DNA of 64,000 nt from NCBI GenBank assembly GCA_965248395.1, contig OZ252103.1:2976001-3040000 (forward strand), given 5' to 3'. This stretch comes from JAAXHH01 sp965248395. Its GTDB lineage: Bacteria > JAAXHH01. A model generated the notes under the pieces. The model did not search any database. It was not told where the DNA came from and saw only the letters and a program-made list of their open reading frames with translations. How positions within the stretch are numbered: position 1 is the stretch's first letter; the number at the start of each line of letters is the position of its first letter. Below are positions 23,542-32,759 of this stretch, piece after piece. A program made the translations under genes and the position numbers.

Positions 23542-26500
23542 GTGAGCGACCCCTCCATGCACGAGCCATCCCTGCAGGATCGATACCGTCTGACATCGGG
23601 AACGGTCTTCCTCACGGGCATTCATGCCATCGTTCGATTCCTGGTGGACAAACAGCGGCGGGACGCCCGGTCAGGCGGCCAGGTCCGGCGGAGCCTGATC
23701 GCCGGTTACGAGGGTTCCCCCCTCGGCGGTCTCGACCTAGAAATCAGGCTCAATTCGGCGCTGTTGAACGAACCGGCGCCCTTCGTCCACCAGCCCGCGG
23801 TAAACGAGAAGACCGCGGCGGCGGCGGTTCACGGCAGCCAGTACACGGGTGACGTGGACGGGTTCTGGTACGGGAAGGCGCACGGCGTCAAGTGGGCGCT
23901 GGACGAGTTCAGCCTGGCCAATATCGCGGGAACGGGGAAGGACAGCGGGGTGGTCCTTTTCGCCGGCGACGACCACATGGCCAAGAGTTCGGGCTATCCC
24001 GCCAGCAGCGAACAATCCCTGCGCGACGCCCGCATACCCACCTTCTATCCCGCTAACGTGGCCGAAGTAATCACGTATGGACACCACGCCCTCGCCCTGA
24101 GCCGGTACGCCGGCGTGGTCTGCGCATTGAAACTGGTCACCTCGGTGTGCGACGGGGCGGAGACGGTTGACGTAGACCCCGAACAGCCGGACATCGTCCT
24201 GCCGCCGTATACCGTGGACGGAAAGCCCTATGGCAAGACCTTTCACCAGGTGGTCATCTCCACCGGATCCATCCCTTACGAAGAAGAATTGGTCACGATC
24301 AAGCTGGACATCGCGGAGCAGTACGCGGCGGCAAACGGGATCGATACGGTGCACAACCGACAGGCGGAGAGTTCCCTTGGGGTTATTACGACCGGGAAAA
24401 GCCATCCCGATGTCGTCCAGGCGCTGCGGACCATGGGGCTGGACGGCCGCGTGCCGATGCTGAAACTCGGCATGATTTACCCGTGTAACCGGGAGACCAT
24501 CCGGGATTTTGCGAGAGGCCTTCGGACCGTCGTGGTCGTCGAAGAAAAAGGACCCTTCGTGGAAGAAGCCGTCGCCCGGGCGCTCGTGGGCCGCGGGGAA
24601 ATCAGGGTATACGGCAAACGGGGACCGGACGATGGCCACCTCGTCCCTGCCCACGGAGAACTGAACCCGGACCTGCTCACGTTGCGACTGGGGCCGATTC
24701 TGCAGGGGCTGTTTCCATCTGCTCCCGTGTATGTCCGTATGGAGACCCTGAAGACCACCGACGAACGGGACCCGGAGTCCTTTCCCCGGCGGGCCGCCCA
24801 CTACTGTCCGGGTTGCCCCCACAGCGTGTCGGCGCGGGCTCCCTCGGGAGAAGTCGCCGGCGGTGAAATCGGCTGTTCCTCGCTGGACGCCTACATCGAG
24901 GCGGATGGAAGGGGCGTACGGTGGATACCCACCATGGGACTGGGCGGCGCCATCTACAACGGCATGTTTCCCTTCAATGGGAACCAGCACCTGTTCCAGA
25001 ACATCGGCGACGGCACGGTGCTCCACAGCGGCCTGATCACCCTGTTCAGTTCCCTGTCCCACGGGGCCAACATCACCTACAAGATCCTCTGGAACCACGT
25101 CGTGGCCATGACCGGCGGCCAGGACATCACCGGACAGCCGACGCTGGACGATTTCGCGTTGATTCTCCTGGGCATGGGCGTCCAGGATATCACCGTCGTG
25201 AGCAAGTACCCCGAACAGGTGACGCTGGACCGCGCCCGGGCGGCGACGCGTCCGGGACAGAACCTCCTGCTGGAACCCAGGACCCGGCTCGAAGCCGCCC
25301 AGGAATCGCTGGCGCGAAAACCCGGCGTCAAGGTCTTGATCTACGACCAGGAATGCGCCGCGGAACAGCGCCGGCGCCAGAAGAGGCAGGGCCTGGCGCC
25401 TGAACGCCACGTATTCATCCACGAAAGGGTGTGCGAAGGGTGCGGCGACTGCGGCCGCCAGTCCATGTGTCTCGCGCTCGTCCCGCTGGAAACGGAGTTC
25501 GGCCCCAAGACCGACATCCTGCAGTCCGCCTGCAACCAGGATCTCTCCTGCCTGAAGGGAGACTGCCCATCCTTCGTCTCGGTGGAAACGGTGGGCGACA
25601 GCAAACCCCGCAGACCGGAACCCTCCGTACTCGACTCCATAGATCTGGATGAACCGCCGAACAAAGTGGCGATCGAAAGGGAATACGCCATCCATCTCGT
25701 CGGGATCGGAGGCACGGGTATCGTAACCGTGGCTCACATACTGGGCTACGCCGCCCTGTTCGACGGGAAGAAGGTCAGCGAGATGAACCGAACCGGACTG
25801 GCACAGAAGGGCGGTCCCGTGGAATCCCCCGTCATACTGGGCGGCGAAGCCGTACCGCCCTCGAGTTTCATCGCGGCCGGCCAGTGCGATCTGTACCTGG
25901 CGGCGGACATCGTGGGCGCCGTGAATCCCCTCAATCTGCAGGTTGCTTCCGAGGAAAGGACGGTGGCGGTAGTAAGCTCCTCGGCGGTACCCACTTCGAA
26001 AATGGTCTACGACCCGCAATATCTCGACGGCGATACCGAAGCAATGACCCAATCGATAGACCGGTATACCCGTTCGGAGGAAAACGTCTACATCGACGCG
26101 CAGGATTACGTGGCCAGGCTCTTCGGCAACCACCTCTTCGCCAACATATTTCAGCTGGGCGCCGCCTACCAGGCCGGGCGGATCCCCCTCATGGCGGAAA
26201 GCATCGAAAAGGCCATCCGGTTGAACGGCCAGGCCGTGGACGCGAACATCCAGGCCTTCCGATGGGGGCGCATGGCCGTCAGCGATCGGTCGCGCCTGGA
26301 CGATGCCGTCTCGGCGCCGCAACCGGATTCCGGTGCACTGATAAGACGATACGAAGAAAAGCTCGGCCGGAAGCAATCAGTAGACTACAGGGCACTGATC
26401 GACCGGATTTCGATTGAGAATGAAACCTTCCGGAAGACCTGGGCAGTCCGAGTGGGCGAACTCATCGCCTTTCAAAATGTGAAGTACGCGGAACGGTACG

Positions 26501-27108
26501 TGGAGACCATGGAGCGCGTGGTGGCGGCCGATGGGCGAAATGGCGGAGCGGAACGCGGATTCCTGCAGTCTACGCATGCCGCCTTCATGCTGCACAAGCT
26601 CATGGCCTACAAGGACGAGTACGAAGTGGCCCGCCTGCTAACGGATCCGGACGAGCCCGATATCTCGGAGCGATTCGATGGTCCGGTCAAGGTGTCTTAC
26701 CATCTGCACCCGCCAATGTTGAGAGCCTGGGGACTCGATCGTAAGCTGCGCTTCGGTCCCTGGTTCCGTCCCTTCCTGCGCCTGACTGCCCGGTGCAAAA
26801 GACTTCGAGGCACCGCATTCGATCTCTTCGGGTACACGGCAGCCCGCCGCGAGGAACGGGCACTGGTCGATTGGTACGAGTCCCTGATCGACCGGGTCCT
26901 CCCGATCCTTTCACACGAAAACTACCCCGAAATATCGGAACTGCTGCGTATTCCGGACGAAATACGCGGTTACGAACAGGTCAAGCGCCGCTCGGTGCTG
27001 ATGGTGAAGAAAAAGGCTGGCGAAATGCTCGAGACCCTCGAAGAAAACGATAGACAGAGCAGGGGCGATGACCGAAGTAGAAACGAAAGCCTGCACAGAA
27101 GCAGTTGA
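23542..27108 (+). CDS. Fused indolepyruvate ferredoxin oxidoreductase (IorA-IorB)
   Basis: A 1188-residue 2-oxoacid:ferredoxin oxidoreductase that oxidatively decarboxylates aryl- or branched-chain pyruvates to acyl-CoA. Order: pyrimidine-binding-type domain (GYEGSPLGGLD at the start), TPP domain (CPGCPHSVSA, MGLGGAIYNG, MTGGQDITGQPTLDDF), an iron-sulfur region near residue 631 (CEGCGDCGRQSMC and CNQDLSCLKGDCPSF), then from about residue 719 the gamma domain (VGIGGTGIVTVAHILG, MNRTGLAQKGGPV) and a C-terminal extension. It is the long fused form found in several bacteria. GTG at 23542 is taken as start; ATG 23557 is an alternative. Driven by a near-consensus promoter. Cytoplasmic; ferredoxin partner not in the window. 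Confidence 0.92.
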   Translation: MSDPSMHEPSLQDRYRLTSGTVFLTGIHAIVRFLVDKQRRDARSGGQVRRSLIAGYEGSPLGGLDLEIRLNSALLNEPAPFVHQPAVNEKTAAAAVHGSQYTGDVDGFWYGKAHGVKWALDEFSLANIAGTGKDSGVVLFAGDDHMAKSSGYPASSEQSLRDARIPTFYPANVAEVITYGHHALALSRYAGVVCALKLVTSVCDGAETVDVDPEQPDIVLPPYTVDGKPYGKTFHQVVISTGSIPYEEELVTIKLDIAEQYAAANGIDTVHNRQAESSLGVITTGKSHPDVVQALRTMGLDGRVPMLKLGMIYPCNRETIRDFARGLRTVVVVEEKGPFVEEAVARALVGRGEIRVYGKRGPDDGHLVPAHGELNPDLLTLRLGPILQGLFPSAPVYVRMETLKTTDERDPESFPRRAAHYCPGCPHSVSARAPSGEVAGGEIGCSSLDAYIEADGRGVRWIPTMGLGGAIYNGMFPFNGNQHLFQNIGDGTVLHSGLITLFSSLSHGANITYKILWNHVVAMTGGQDITGQPTLDDFALILLGMGVQDITVVSKYPEQVTLDRARAATRPGQNLLLEPRTRLEAAQESLARKPGVKVLIYDQECAAEQRRRQKRQGLAPERHVFIHERVCEGCGDCGRQSMCLALVPLETEFGPKTDILQSACNQDLSCLKGDCPSFVSVETVGDSKPRRPEPSVLDSIDLDEPPNKVAIEREYAIHLVGIGGTGIVTVAHILGYAALFDGKKVSEMNRTGLAQKGGPVESPVILGGEAVPPSSFIAAGQCDLYLAADIVGAVNPLNLQVASEERTVAVVSSSAVPTSKMVYDPQYLDGDTEAMTQSIDRYTRSEENVYIDAQDYVARLFGNHLFANIFQLGAAYQAGRIPLMAESIEKAIRLNGQAVDANIQAFRWGRMAVSDRSRLDDAVSAPQPDSGALIRRYEEKLGRKQSVDYRALIDRISIENETFRKTWAVRVGELIAFQNVKYAERYVETMERVVAADGRNGGAERGFLQSTHAAFMLHKLMAYKDEYEVARLLTDPDEPDISERFDGPVKVSYHLHPPMLRAWGLDRKLRFGPWFRPFLRLTARCKRLRGTAFDLFGYTAARREERALVDWYESLIDRVLPILSHENYPEISELLRIPDEIRGYEQVKRRSVLMVKKKAGEMLETLEENDRQSRGDDRSRNESLHRSS

Positions 27109-27177
27109 AAGCTTCCATGTAGAAATGGTATTGGTTAGGGAAGCAAAGTCACTTCCTGTGACGTAATGGAGTTTGCC

Positions 27178-28110
27178 ATGCGACAGGTATCCCGTTCTGT
27201 ACTGCCGGTTATTGCTAGTCTGGTTCTTCTGGTGCTGACCACGTGCGGCAAAGACAGTCCGACAAAACCAGCACCGCCGGTACCTGCCAGAATCATGATT
27301 GTGCCGTCTACGGCTACCCTGACCGCAATAGGTCAGACGGTTCAACTCACGGCCTCAGTAGTGGATCAGAACGATTCGACGATTTCGGAAGCGGCCGTTG
27401 CCTGGACGAGCAGCGATACGATGATTGCCACTGTAAGCGCCGAGGGCGTAGTCACCGCGCGGAAGAACGGTGACGCGCGAATCACCGCGACGTCGGGAGA
27501 CGTGTCGGCAAGCGCGGGTATTACGGTGTCGCAGACGGTGGCGCGCATCATCATCACTCCGTCCTCGGTGAGGTTGACCACGGCGCAACGCACAATCCAA
27601 CTCGAGGCCGCGGTACTGGATCAGAACGATATGCCTGTTACGGAAGCGATCCTGGTCTGGGCAAGCAGCGACACGTCGGTTGCCGCTGTAGACGCCGAGG
27701 GCCTGGTCACCGCCATTATGAACGGCGACGCTCGGATAACCGCTACTTTGGGAGACGAATCGGCAAGCGCGGACGTTACGGTGACGGGACTCAATCCGGA
27801 TCGGGATGCCCTGGTAGCGTTGTACAATGAAGCGGCCGGGCCCGACTGGACGATCGGAACGAACTGGTTGAGCGACGTACCCCTGGGCGAATGGCACGGC
27901 GTGGCGACCGATGCCGACGGGCGGGTGACACACCTGAAACTGGTTAGAAACAACCTGAAGGGTACGATTCCCGCCGTGGAGTTGACCCGGTTTAGTGGAC
28001 ATGTTATCTCTTGTGTTGAAAGGAGCGTCACATGCCCAGATCTCGTACCCCCTATCCAGCGGCCTTCCGCCAGCAGATGGTCGATCTCGTTCGCTCCGGC
28101 CGCAGCCTGA
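27178..28110 (+). pseudogene. 5' segment: signal peptide, two BIG2-like domains, LRR N-cap
   Basis: Native sequence runs to about 27978. Two tandem domains of about 80 residues have BIG2 features: ITPSSVRLTTAQRTIQLEA, VVWTSSD-type strands (AVAWTSSDTMIATVSAEGVVTA and LVWASSDTSVAAVDAEGLVTA) and DARITAT endings. These are bacterial Ig-like domains found on surface proteins. The LRR N-cap DRDALVALYNEAAGPDWTIGTNWL... follows. Beyond 27978 the frame reads into the IS3 element and stops at 28110, so translation would yield an exported protein without LRR or protease. Confidence 0.8.
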
Positions 28111-28344
28111 GAAGCGCTGGCCAAGGAGTTCGAACCCACCGCGCAAGCCATCCGCAACTGGGTCAAACAGGACGACCTGGATCAAGGCAGGCGTGAAGAC
28201 GGCCTGACTACCGAAGAACGGACCGAGCTGCGTCGTCTGCGCCGTGAAAACAGACAGCTCAGGATGGATCGGGAGATCCTGGCAAAAGCCGCGGCCTGGT
28301 TCGCCCGGGAGACCGAGACTCCGCCCGGGTCTTCTCGTTCATAA
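28032..28344 (+). pseudogene. IS3-family orfA (helix-turn-helix), frameshifted
   Basis: ATG 28032 follows AGGAGCGTCAC and begins MPRSRTPYPAAFRQQMVDLV. Near 28112 an extra A shifts the frame; the continuation in the next frame reads ALAKEFEPTAQAIRNWVKQ, then ELRRLRRENRQLRMDREIL, the leucine-zipper part of IS3 OrfA, ending at TAA 28342-28344. A one-base repair gives a normal protein of about 103 residues. Confidence 0.8.
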
Positions 28345-28461
28345 AGGCGCATCAGGCCGCCTATCCCGTTCGCCGGATGCGTAAGTCTGCTGGATGTCTC
28401 CCCCAGCGGCTACTACGTCTGGCTCAGGCGGTCCGTCTCCAGGAGGGCCAGAGAGGACGCT

Positions 28462-29226
28462 ATGCTACTTAGCCGGATCCGCTTGATCCATCAACGCTCC
28501 TACGGTACCTACGGGGCGCCGCGCATCCATGCGGAACTGCGTGAGTCGGGCATACGCGCAGGACGCAAACGCGTGGCCCGCCTGATGCGCATGGCCGCGA
28601 TCAGCGGAGTATCACGCCGCAGAGCCGTGCGCACTACCTGGCGATCCAAAGAAAGCAGGAAGGCTCCGGACCTGGTCAACCGGGACTTCAGCGCTCCAGT
28701 CAGGGACCGGCTGTGGGTAGCCGATATCACCTATGTGCCTACCCATGCGGGCTTCCTCTACCTCTCGGTGGTCATAGACGCCTTCAGTCGCCGCGTCGTC
28801 GGCTGGTCCATGGCCAACCACCTGCGAAGCGAACTGGTCACAGACGCTCTGGATATGGCCCTTGGCCAGCGCAGTCCTGACCAGGTGATCCACCACAGCG
28901 ACCAGGGATCACAGTACACCTCGGTGGCCTTCGGAAAAAGATGCAGACAGGCTGGCGTCAGACCGTCCATGGGTTCGGTCGGCGACTGCTATGACAACGC
29001 CCTGTGCGAGAGCTTCTTCGCCAGCCTGGAATGCGAACTGCTTGATCGCAGGCGTTTTGCCACAAAGGCCGAGGCCAGACTTGCCCTGTTCCAATACATC
29101 GAGGGCTTCTACAATACCCAAAGACGACACTCTTCCCTCGGATACCTGTCACCGATAAACTACGAAAGGAAGTTCAAGAAAACCGCCCGAATCCCAAATC
29201 TTATACTGTCCACGAAAACGGGGTAA
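28462..29226 (+). pseudogene. IS3-family orfB transposase, integrase core without intact N-terminus
   Basis: The 254-residue frame contains the DDE integrase core: Asp in WVADITYVP, Asp in SVVIDAFSRRVVGW and Glu in ALCESFFASLECE, ending HSSLGYLSPINYE. The N-terminal part (FSFIKAHQAAYPVRRM, then SLLDVSPSGYYVWLRR) is upstream in a different frame, broken near 28380, and orfA is also broken. The catalytic core itself appears intact. Confidence 0.88.
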
Positions 29227-29233
29227 CATCACC

Positions 29234-29866
29234 GTGTTGGGCCGGCTGGAAAAACTCAAGGAGTTGTGGCTAATGGAGAACCAGTTGACGGGACCCATAC
29301 CTCCCGAATTAGGACGGCTGACCAGCCTCAACCACCTGGCACTCGCCGGCAACCAGTTTACCGGCAACATACCGCCCGAATTAGGACTACTGACCAATCT
29401 TCAGTTTCTGGTCCTTACATTCAACCAGTTGACGGGACCCATACCGCCTGAATTGGGACGACTGGCTAATCTCCAACAGTTGGAGCTCTCCTTTAACCAG
29501 TTTACAGGTAACATACCGCCCGAATTTGGACAGTTGACCAATCTCAAGTTTCTTGGTATCACTCGCAACGGCGCAATGTCAGGACCATTGCCACAGGCAC
29601 TCACCAGTCTCAGTCTCGATGCCATGTGGCTGAATGGGACGAATCTGTGTGCCCCATTGAACCCCGAATTCCAGGCCTGGCTAAACGGCATTCAGAGCAT
29701 CCAGGTGGCCAACTGTACCGACCCGGACCGGGGTGCTTTGATCGCACTATACAGTGGGACCGGCGGAATGACCTGGAAGGACGCGACCAATTGGCTGAGC
29801 GGCGCCCCATTGAACGACTGGCACGGCGTGACGACCGATACCAACGGCCGGGTGACCAGCCCTTAA
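29234..29866 (+). pseudogene. LRR segment 2 of the disrupted metzincin gene
   Basis: Begins LGRLEKLKELWLMENQLTG, continuing the LRR broken by the IS3 element. Four to five repeats of about 24 residues follow, then the C-cap SGPLPQALTSLSLDAMWL with NGTNLCAP, and then a new N-cap DRGALIALYSGTGGMTWKD. It stops at TAA because of an extra C in the CCC run at about 29861-29863. The residue after GRVTS continues in the next frame as LNLENNDLEGSLP. Confidence 0.8.
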
Positions 29867-29942
29867 CCTGGAGAACAATGACCTGGAAGGATCGCTGCCG
29901 CACCAACTGAGCGGTCTCTCCCACCTTAAAACCCTTAACTTT

Positions 29943-30515
29943 ATGAACAACGCCGCCCTGATCGGACCACTGCCACAGGCGCTCACCAGCCTCAATCTCG
30001 ATACGCTCCATCTGAATGGAACCCGACTGTGCGCGCCATTGGACGCCGAATTTCAAGACTGGATGAGTGGGATTCCAGACCAGCTTGTTCCCAACTGCGC
30101 CGACGTCATCGAACCGGACCGGGCAGCTCTGGCTGTGCTTTACGGCGGGACAGGTGGCCCGAACTGGACCACAAGAACCAATTGGCTGAGCGACGCACCT
30201 CTGGACGAATGGTATGGTGTGACGACCGACGCCGACGGTCGGGTGACGACCCTGAGCCTGGAGTACAACAACCTGAGAGGGCCGCTGCCTTCGGAGTTGG
30301 GAAGGATGGACAGGCTTGAACAACTGAACCTCCACGGGAACGGACTGACGGGCAACATACCACCCGAAATCGGACAGCTGGACAAACTCGTCTTGCTGAA
30401 CATTTCTTATAACCTGCTGGATGGTTCGATATCGCCCGATCTGGGACAACTCGATGCGCTCACTTCTTTGAGACTTGACTTCAATCAGTTGTCGGGACCA
30501 TCCCATCCGATCTAG
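29943..30515 (+). pseudogene. LRR segment 3 of the disrupted metzincin gene
   Basis: This frame is open from about 29864. It holds a short second cassette ending SGIPDQLVPNC, a third N-cap (DRAALAVLYGGTGGPNWTT) and the first LRRs of the third cassette. It terminates at TAG 30513-30515 because an A is missing in GGACCATCC near 30500; adding it restores SGTIPSDLGQLNELTVLKL in the next frame. Confidence 0.78.
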
Positions 30516-30535
30516 GGCAACTCAACGAACTCACG

Positions 30536-32662
30536 GTGCTGAAACTTGACTTCAACCAACTGATCGGCGCCATTCCACCCGAAATCGGACAACTCAACGA
30601 ACTCACTGAGCTGAGCCTCTCCGGCAACCTGCTGACCGGCCCCATACCGGCCGATCTGGGACAACTGAATGAACTTACCTTGCTGAACGTTTCCTTCAAC
30701 TTGTTGTCCGGAACCATACCGCCCGAACTGGGGCAGCTCGCCAATCTCAGACACCTGGTGATATTCGCCACCCGGTTAACCGGCGCTATTCCACTCGAAC
30801 TCGGACAACTCCGCGAACTCACCGAGTTGAACCTGAACTCCAACCTCTTGACCGGCGCCATACCGCCCATCCTGGGACAATTGGACAAACTCACCGAGTT
30901 GAACCTTGATTCCAACCAGTTGACCGGCGTCATACCGCCCATCCTGGGACAACTCGAAGAACTCGTTGTGCTAAGCCTCGCCGCCAACCAGTTGACCGGT
31001 CCCGTACCGCCCGAACTGGGCAATCTCGTAAACCTCAAGACGCTAAGCCTGTCCGGCAACGCCCTGTCCGGTCCATTGCCCCTAGCACTTACCGGTCTCG
31101 CCCTTGAGTCCCTGCTGCTGGATGGAACCCAGTTGTGCGCACCGCCAGATGCCGAAATCCAGGCCTGGATGCAGGAAATACCTGAAAGGCGCGTTTCCGA
31201 CTGCGTCCCTGTCAACGTTCCAGTGGCGTACCTGACGCAGGCCACGCAATCCCTCCGGAATCCAGTGCCTCTGGTGGCCGGTGATCCTGCTCTCTTGCGC
31301 GTATTCGTCACGGCGGCAGCGGATGTCGATGCCACCATGCCCCAGGTACTGGCCACCTTCTATCAAAATGACGCAGTCGTGTACACCGCCGACATACCAG
31401 CGCAGGCCACGAGGGTCCCCGATGAGCCCGGCGAGGGCGACCTTTCGGCTTCCGCCAACGAGGAAATCCCTGGCACTGTTGTACAGCCGGGGCTGGAAAT
31501 GGTGGTGGAAATCGATCCGGGCGGTGAATTGGATCCCGCACGGGGAATCGGCAGGCGCATACCGCCGACGGGGCGTCTGGCTATGAACGTGAAGGAGGTA
31601 CCCAGGTTTGACCTGACCATGGTACCTTTTCTATGGCTGGAAAACCCGGACTTTTCCGTTCTGGCGGCTACCGAGAACCTGACCGCCGATGACGACCTGT
31701 TCCGGATGACCCGTGATATCCTGCCGGTGGGTGACTTTCAACTCGACATTCGTAAACCTGTATGGACTTCGGTGGAGCCGGTGGTTGAGAATGCCACCGC
31801 GTTAATAAATGAGGTGTTCGTGATTCGCGTCATAGATGGTACCGGCGGACACTTTATGGGTATCCTCAACACTTCGGGCGGACTTGCCGCGTATCCCGGT
31901 CACGAGAGCGTGTCCCCGCTGGACGCACGCGTGATAGCGCACGAACTCGGGCACAACGTGAACCTGCGTCACGCCCCGTGCGGCTATCCAGACGGCGTAG
32001 ACCCCGACTACCCCTATGGCGACGGGTCCATCGGCGCATGGGGACATGAAATCCAAAGCAGCGCGTTAGTGAGTCCGGAGACCTTTGACCTCATGAGTTA
32101 CTGCCAGCCCGGCTGGATCAGCGACTATCACTTCACCAAGGCATTGCTCTACCGTCAATCACAGGAGATTACCCTGGCGTCGGTCAACACGTTCTCGGCC
32201 GGCAACCTGCTGGTCTGGGTGGGCGTGAACAAGAACGGAGCACTCGAACTAGAGCCGGCGTTTGTAGTCAACGCTCCAGCTTCTCTACCGCAGGCAAGCG
32301 GTCCGTACCGACTCACTGGTCATGGTAGGGACGGCAGTACTTTATTCACGCTGCCTTTCGGGATGGCGGAGATAGTCGACGGCGCTGGGGCCGCCTTTGC
32401 GTTCATTCTACCTGTGCAGACAGGCTGGCCTGTCTTATTGGAGAGAATAACGCTTTCCGGTCCGGAAGGTACAGTAACGATTGATGGTGAGGGTGACAGC
32501 GCCGCCGCACTCATGCTGGACGGCGCGTCGGGAAGTGTCCGGGGCATCCTGCGGGACTGGCCGGATTCGACCATGACAACCCAAGCGGCCCGGCGGGTGG
32601 TCCCGGAACCCGGACTGGAGATCACAATCAGCAGCGGGATTCCCCACGCGGATTCATGGTAA
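30536..32662 (+). pseudogene. LRR segment 4 and C-terminal metzincin protease domain
   Basis: The 708-residue frame opens with seven to eight LRRs, then a C-cap ending SDC, then a beta-rich linker (PVAYLTQATQSLRNPVPLVAGDPALLRVFV), a segment seen before secreted peptidases. The protease core has HELGHNVNLRH: HELGH at 31940-31954 and the third His at 31970-31972. The Met-turn FDLMSYC is at about 32084-32104. These match the metzincin HExxHxxxxxH zinc site. The catalytic domain looks intact; only its attachment to the signal peptide is broken. Confidence 0.85.
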
Positions 32663-32688
32663 CGTAGACTGCTTTTGGAAGGCCCTAC

Positions 32689-32727
32689 GCCAGTCAACCG
32701 GCTACACAACTGCCAGTCAACTGGTTA
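32689..32727. repeat. Two 16-bp near-identical direct repeats, 23-bp period
   Basis: GCCAGTCAACCGGCTA at 32689-32704 and GCCAGTCAACTGGTTA at 32712-32727, in the gap between the convergent metzincin and aminotransferase genes. Function unknown. Confidence 0.55.
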
Positions 32728-32759
32728 TACGACCAAGGTCCTCTTCGTCTCCTGCGCAG

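Larger units (their letters stand above)
27979..29231. mobile_element. Decayed IS3-family insertion element
   Basis: Flanked by the five-base direct repeat CCGTG (27974-27978 and 29232-29236), interpreted as target duplication. Near the ends are imperfect inverted repeats: TTGACCCGGTTTAGTGGACA at 27982 and the complement of TTACCCCGTTTTCGTGGACA at 29226, with 16 of 20 matches. It encodes orfA and orfB, both frameshifted, so it is probably not autonomously mobile. Exact ends are uncertain by a few bases. Confidence 0.85.
27178..32662 (+). pseudogene. Disrupted BIG2-LRR-metzincin lipoprotein gene (composite)
   Basis: Four open segments together encode one secreted protein of roughly 1400 residues. 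From the N-terminus: lipoprotein-like signal (ASLVLLVLTTC), two BIG2-like immunoglobulin domains, three leucine-rich-repeat cassettes of plant type (LxxLxLxxNxLxGxIPxxLGxL), and a C-terminal metzincin protease (HELGHNVNLRH with Met-turn LMSY). An IS3-family element splits the first cassette. One extra C near 29862 and one missing A near 30500 shift and restore the frame. Removing the element with one CCGTG copy restores the LRR reading IPAVLGRLEKL. The start ATG 27178 follows GGAG by six bases. Confidence 0.85.

Noticed and set aside
23737..26376. Long open frame (about 879 codons) on the minus strand opposite the indolepyruvate oxidoreductase
   Set aside because: It is a GC-rich antisense shadow; translation has no domain similarity and lies wholly inside a well-supported gene.
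27979..29231. Programmed frameshifting in the IS3 element instead of decay
   Set aside because: orfA is broken internally near 28112 and orfB's N-terminus is broken near 28380; neither position is the orfA/orfB junction where IS3 elements normally slip.
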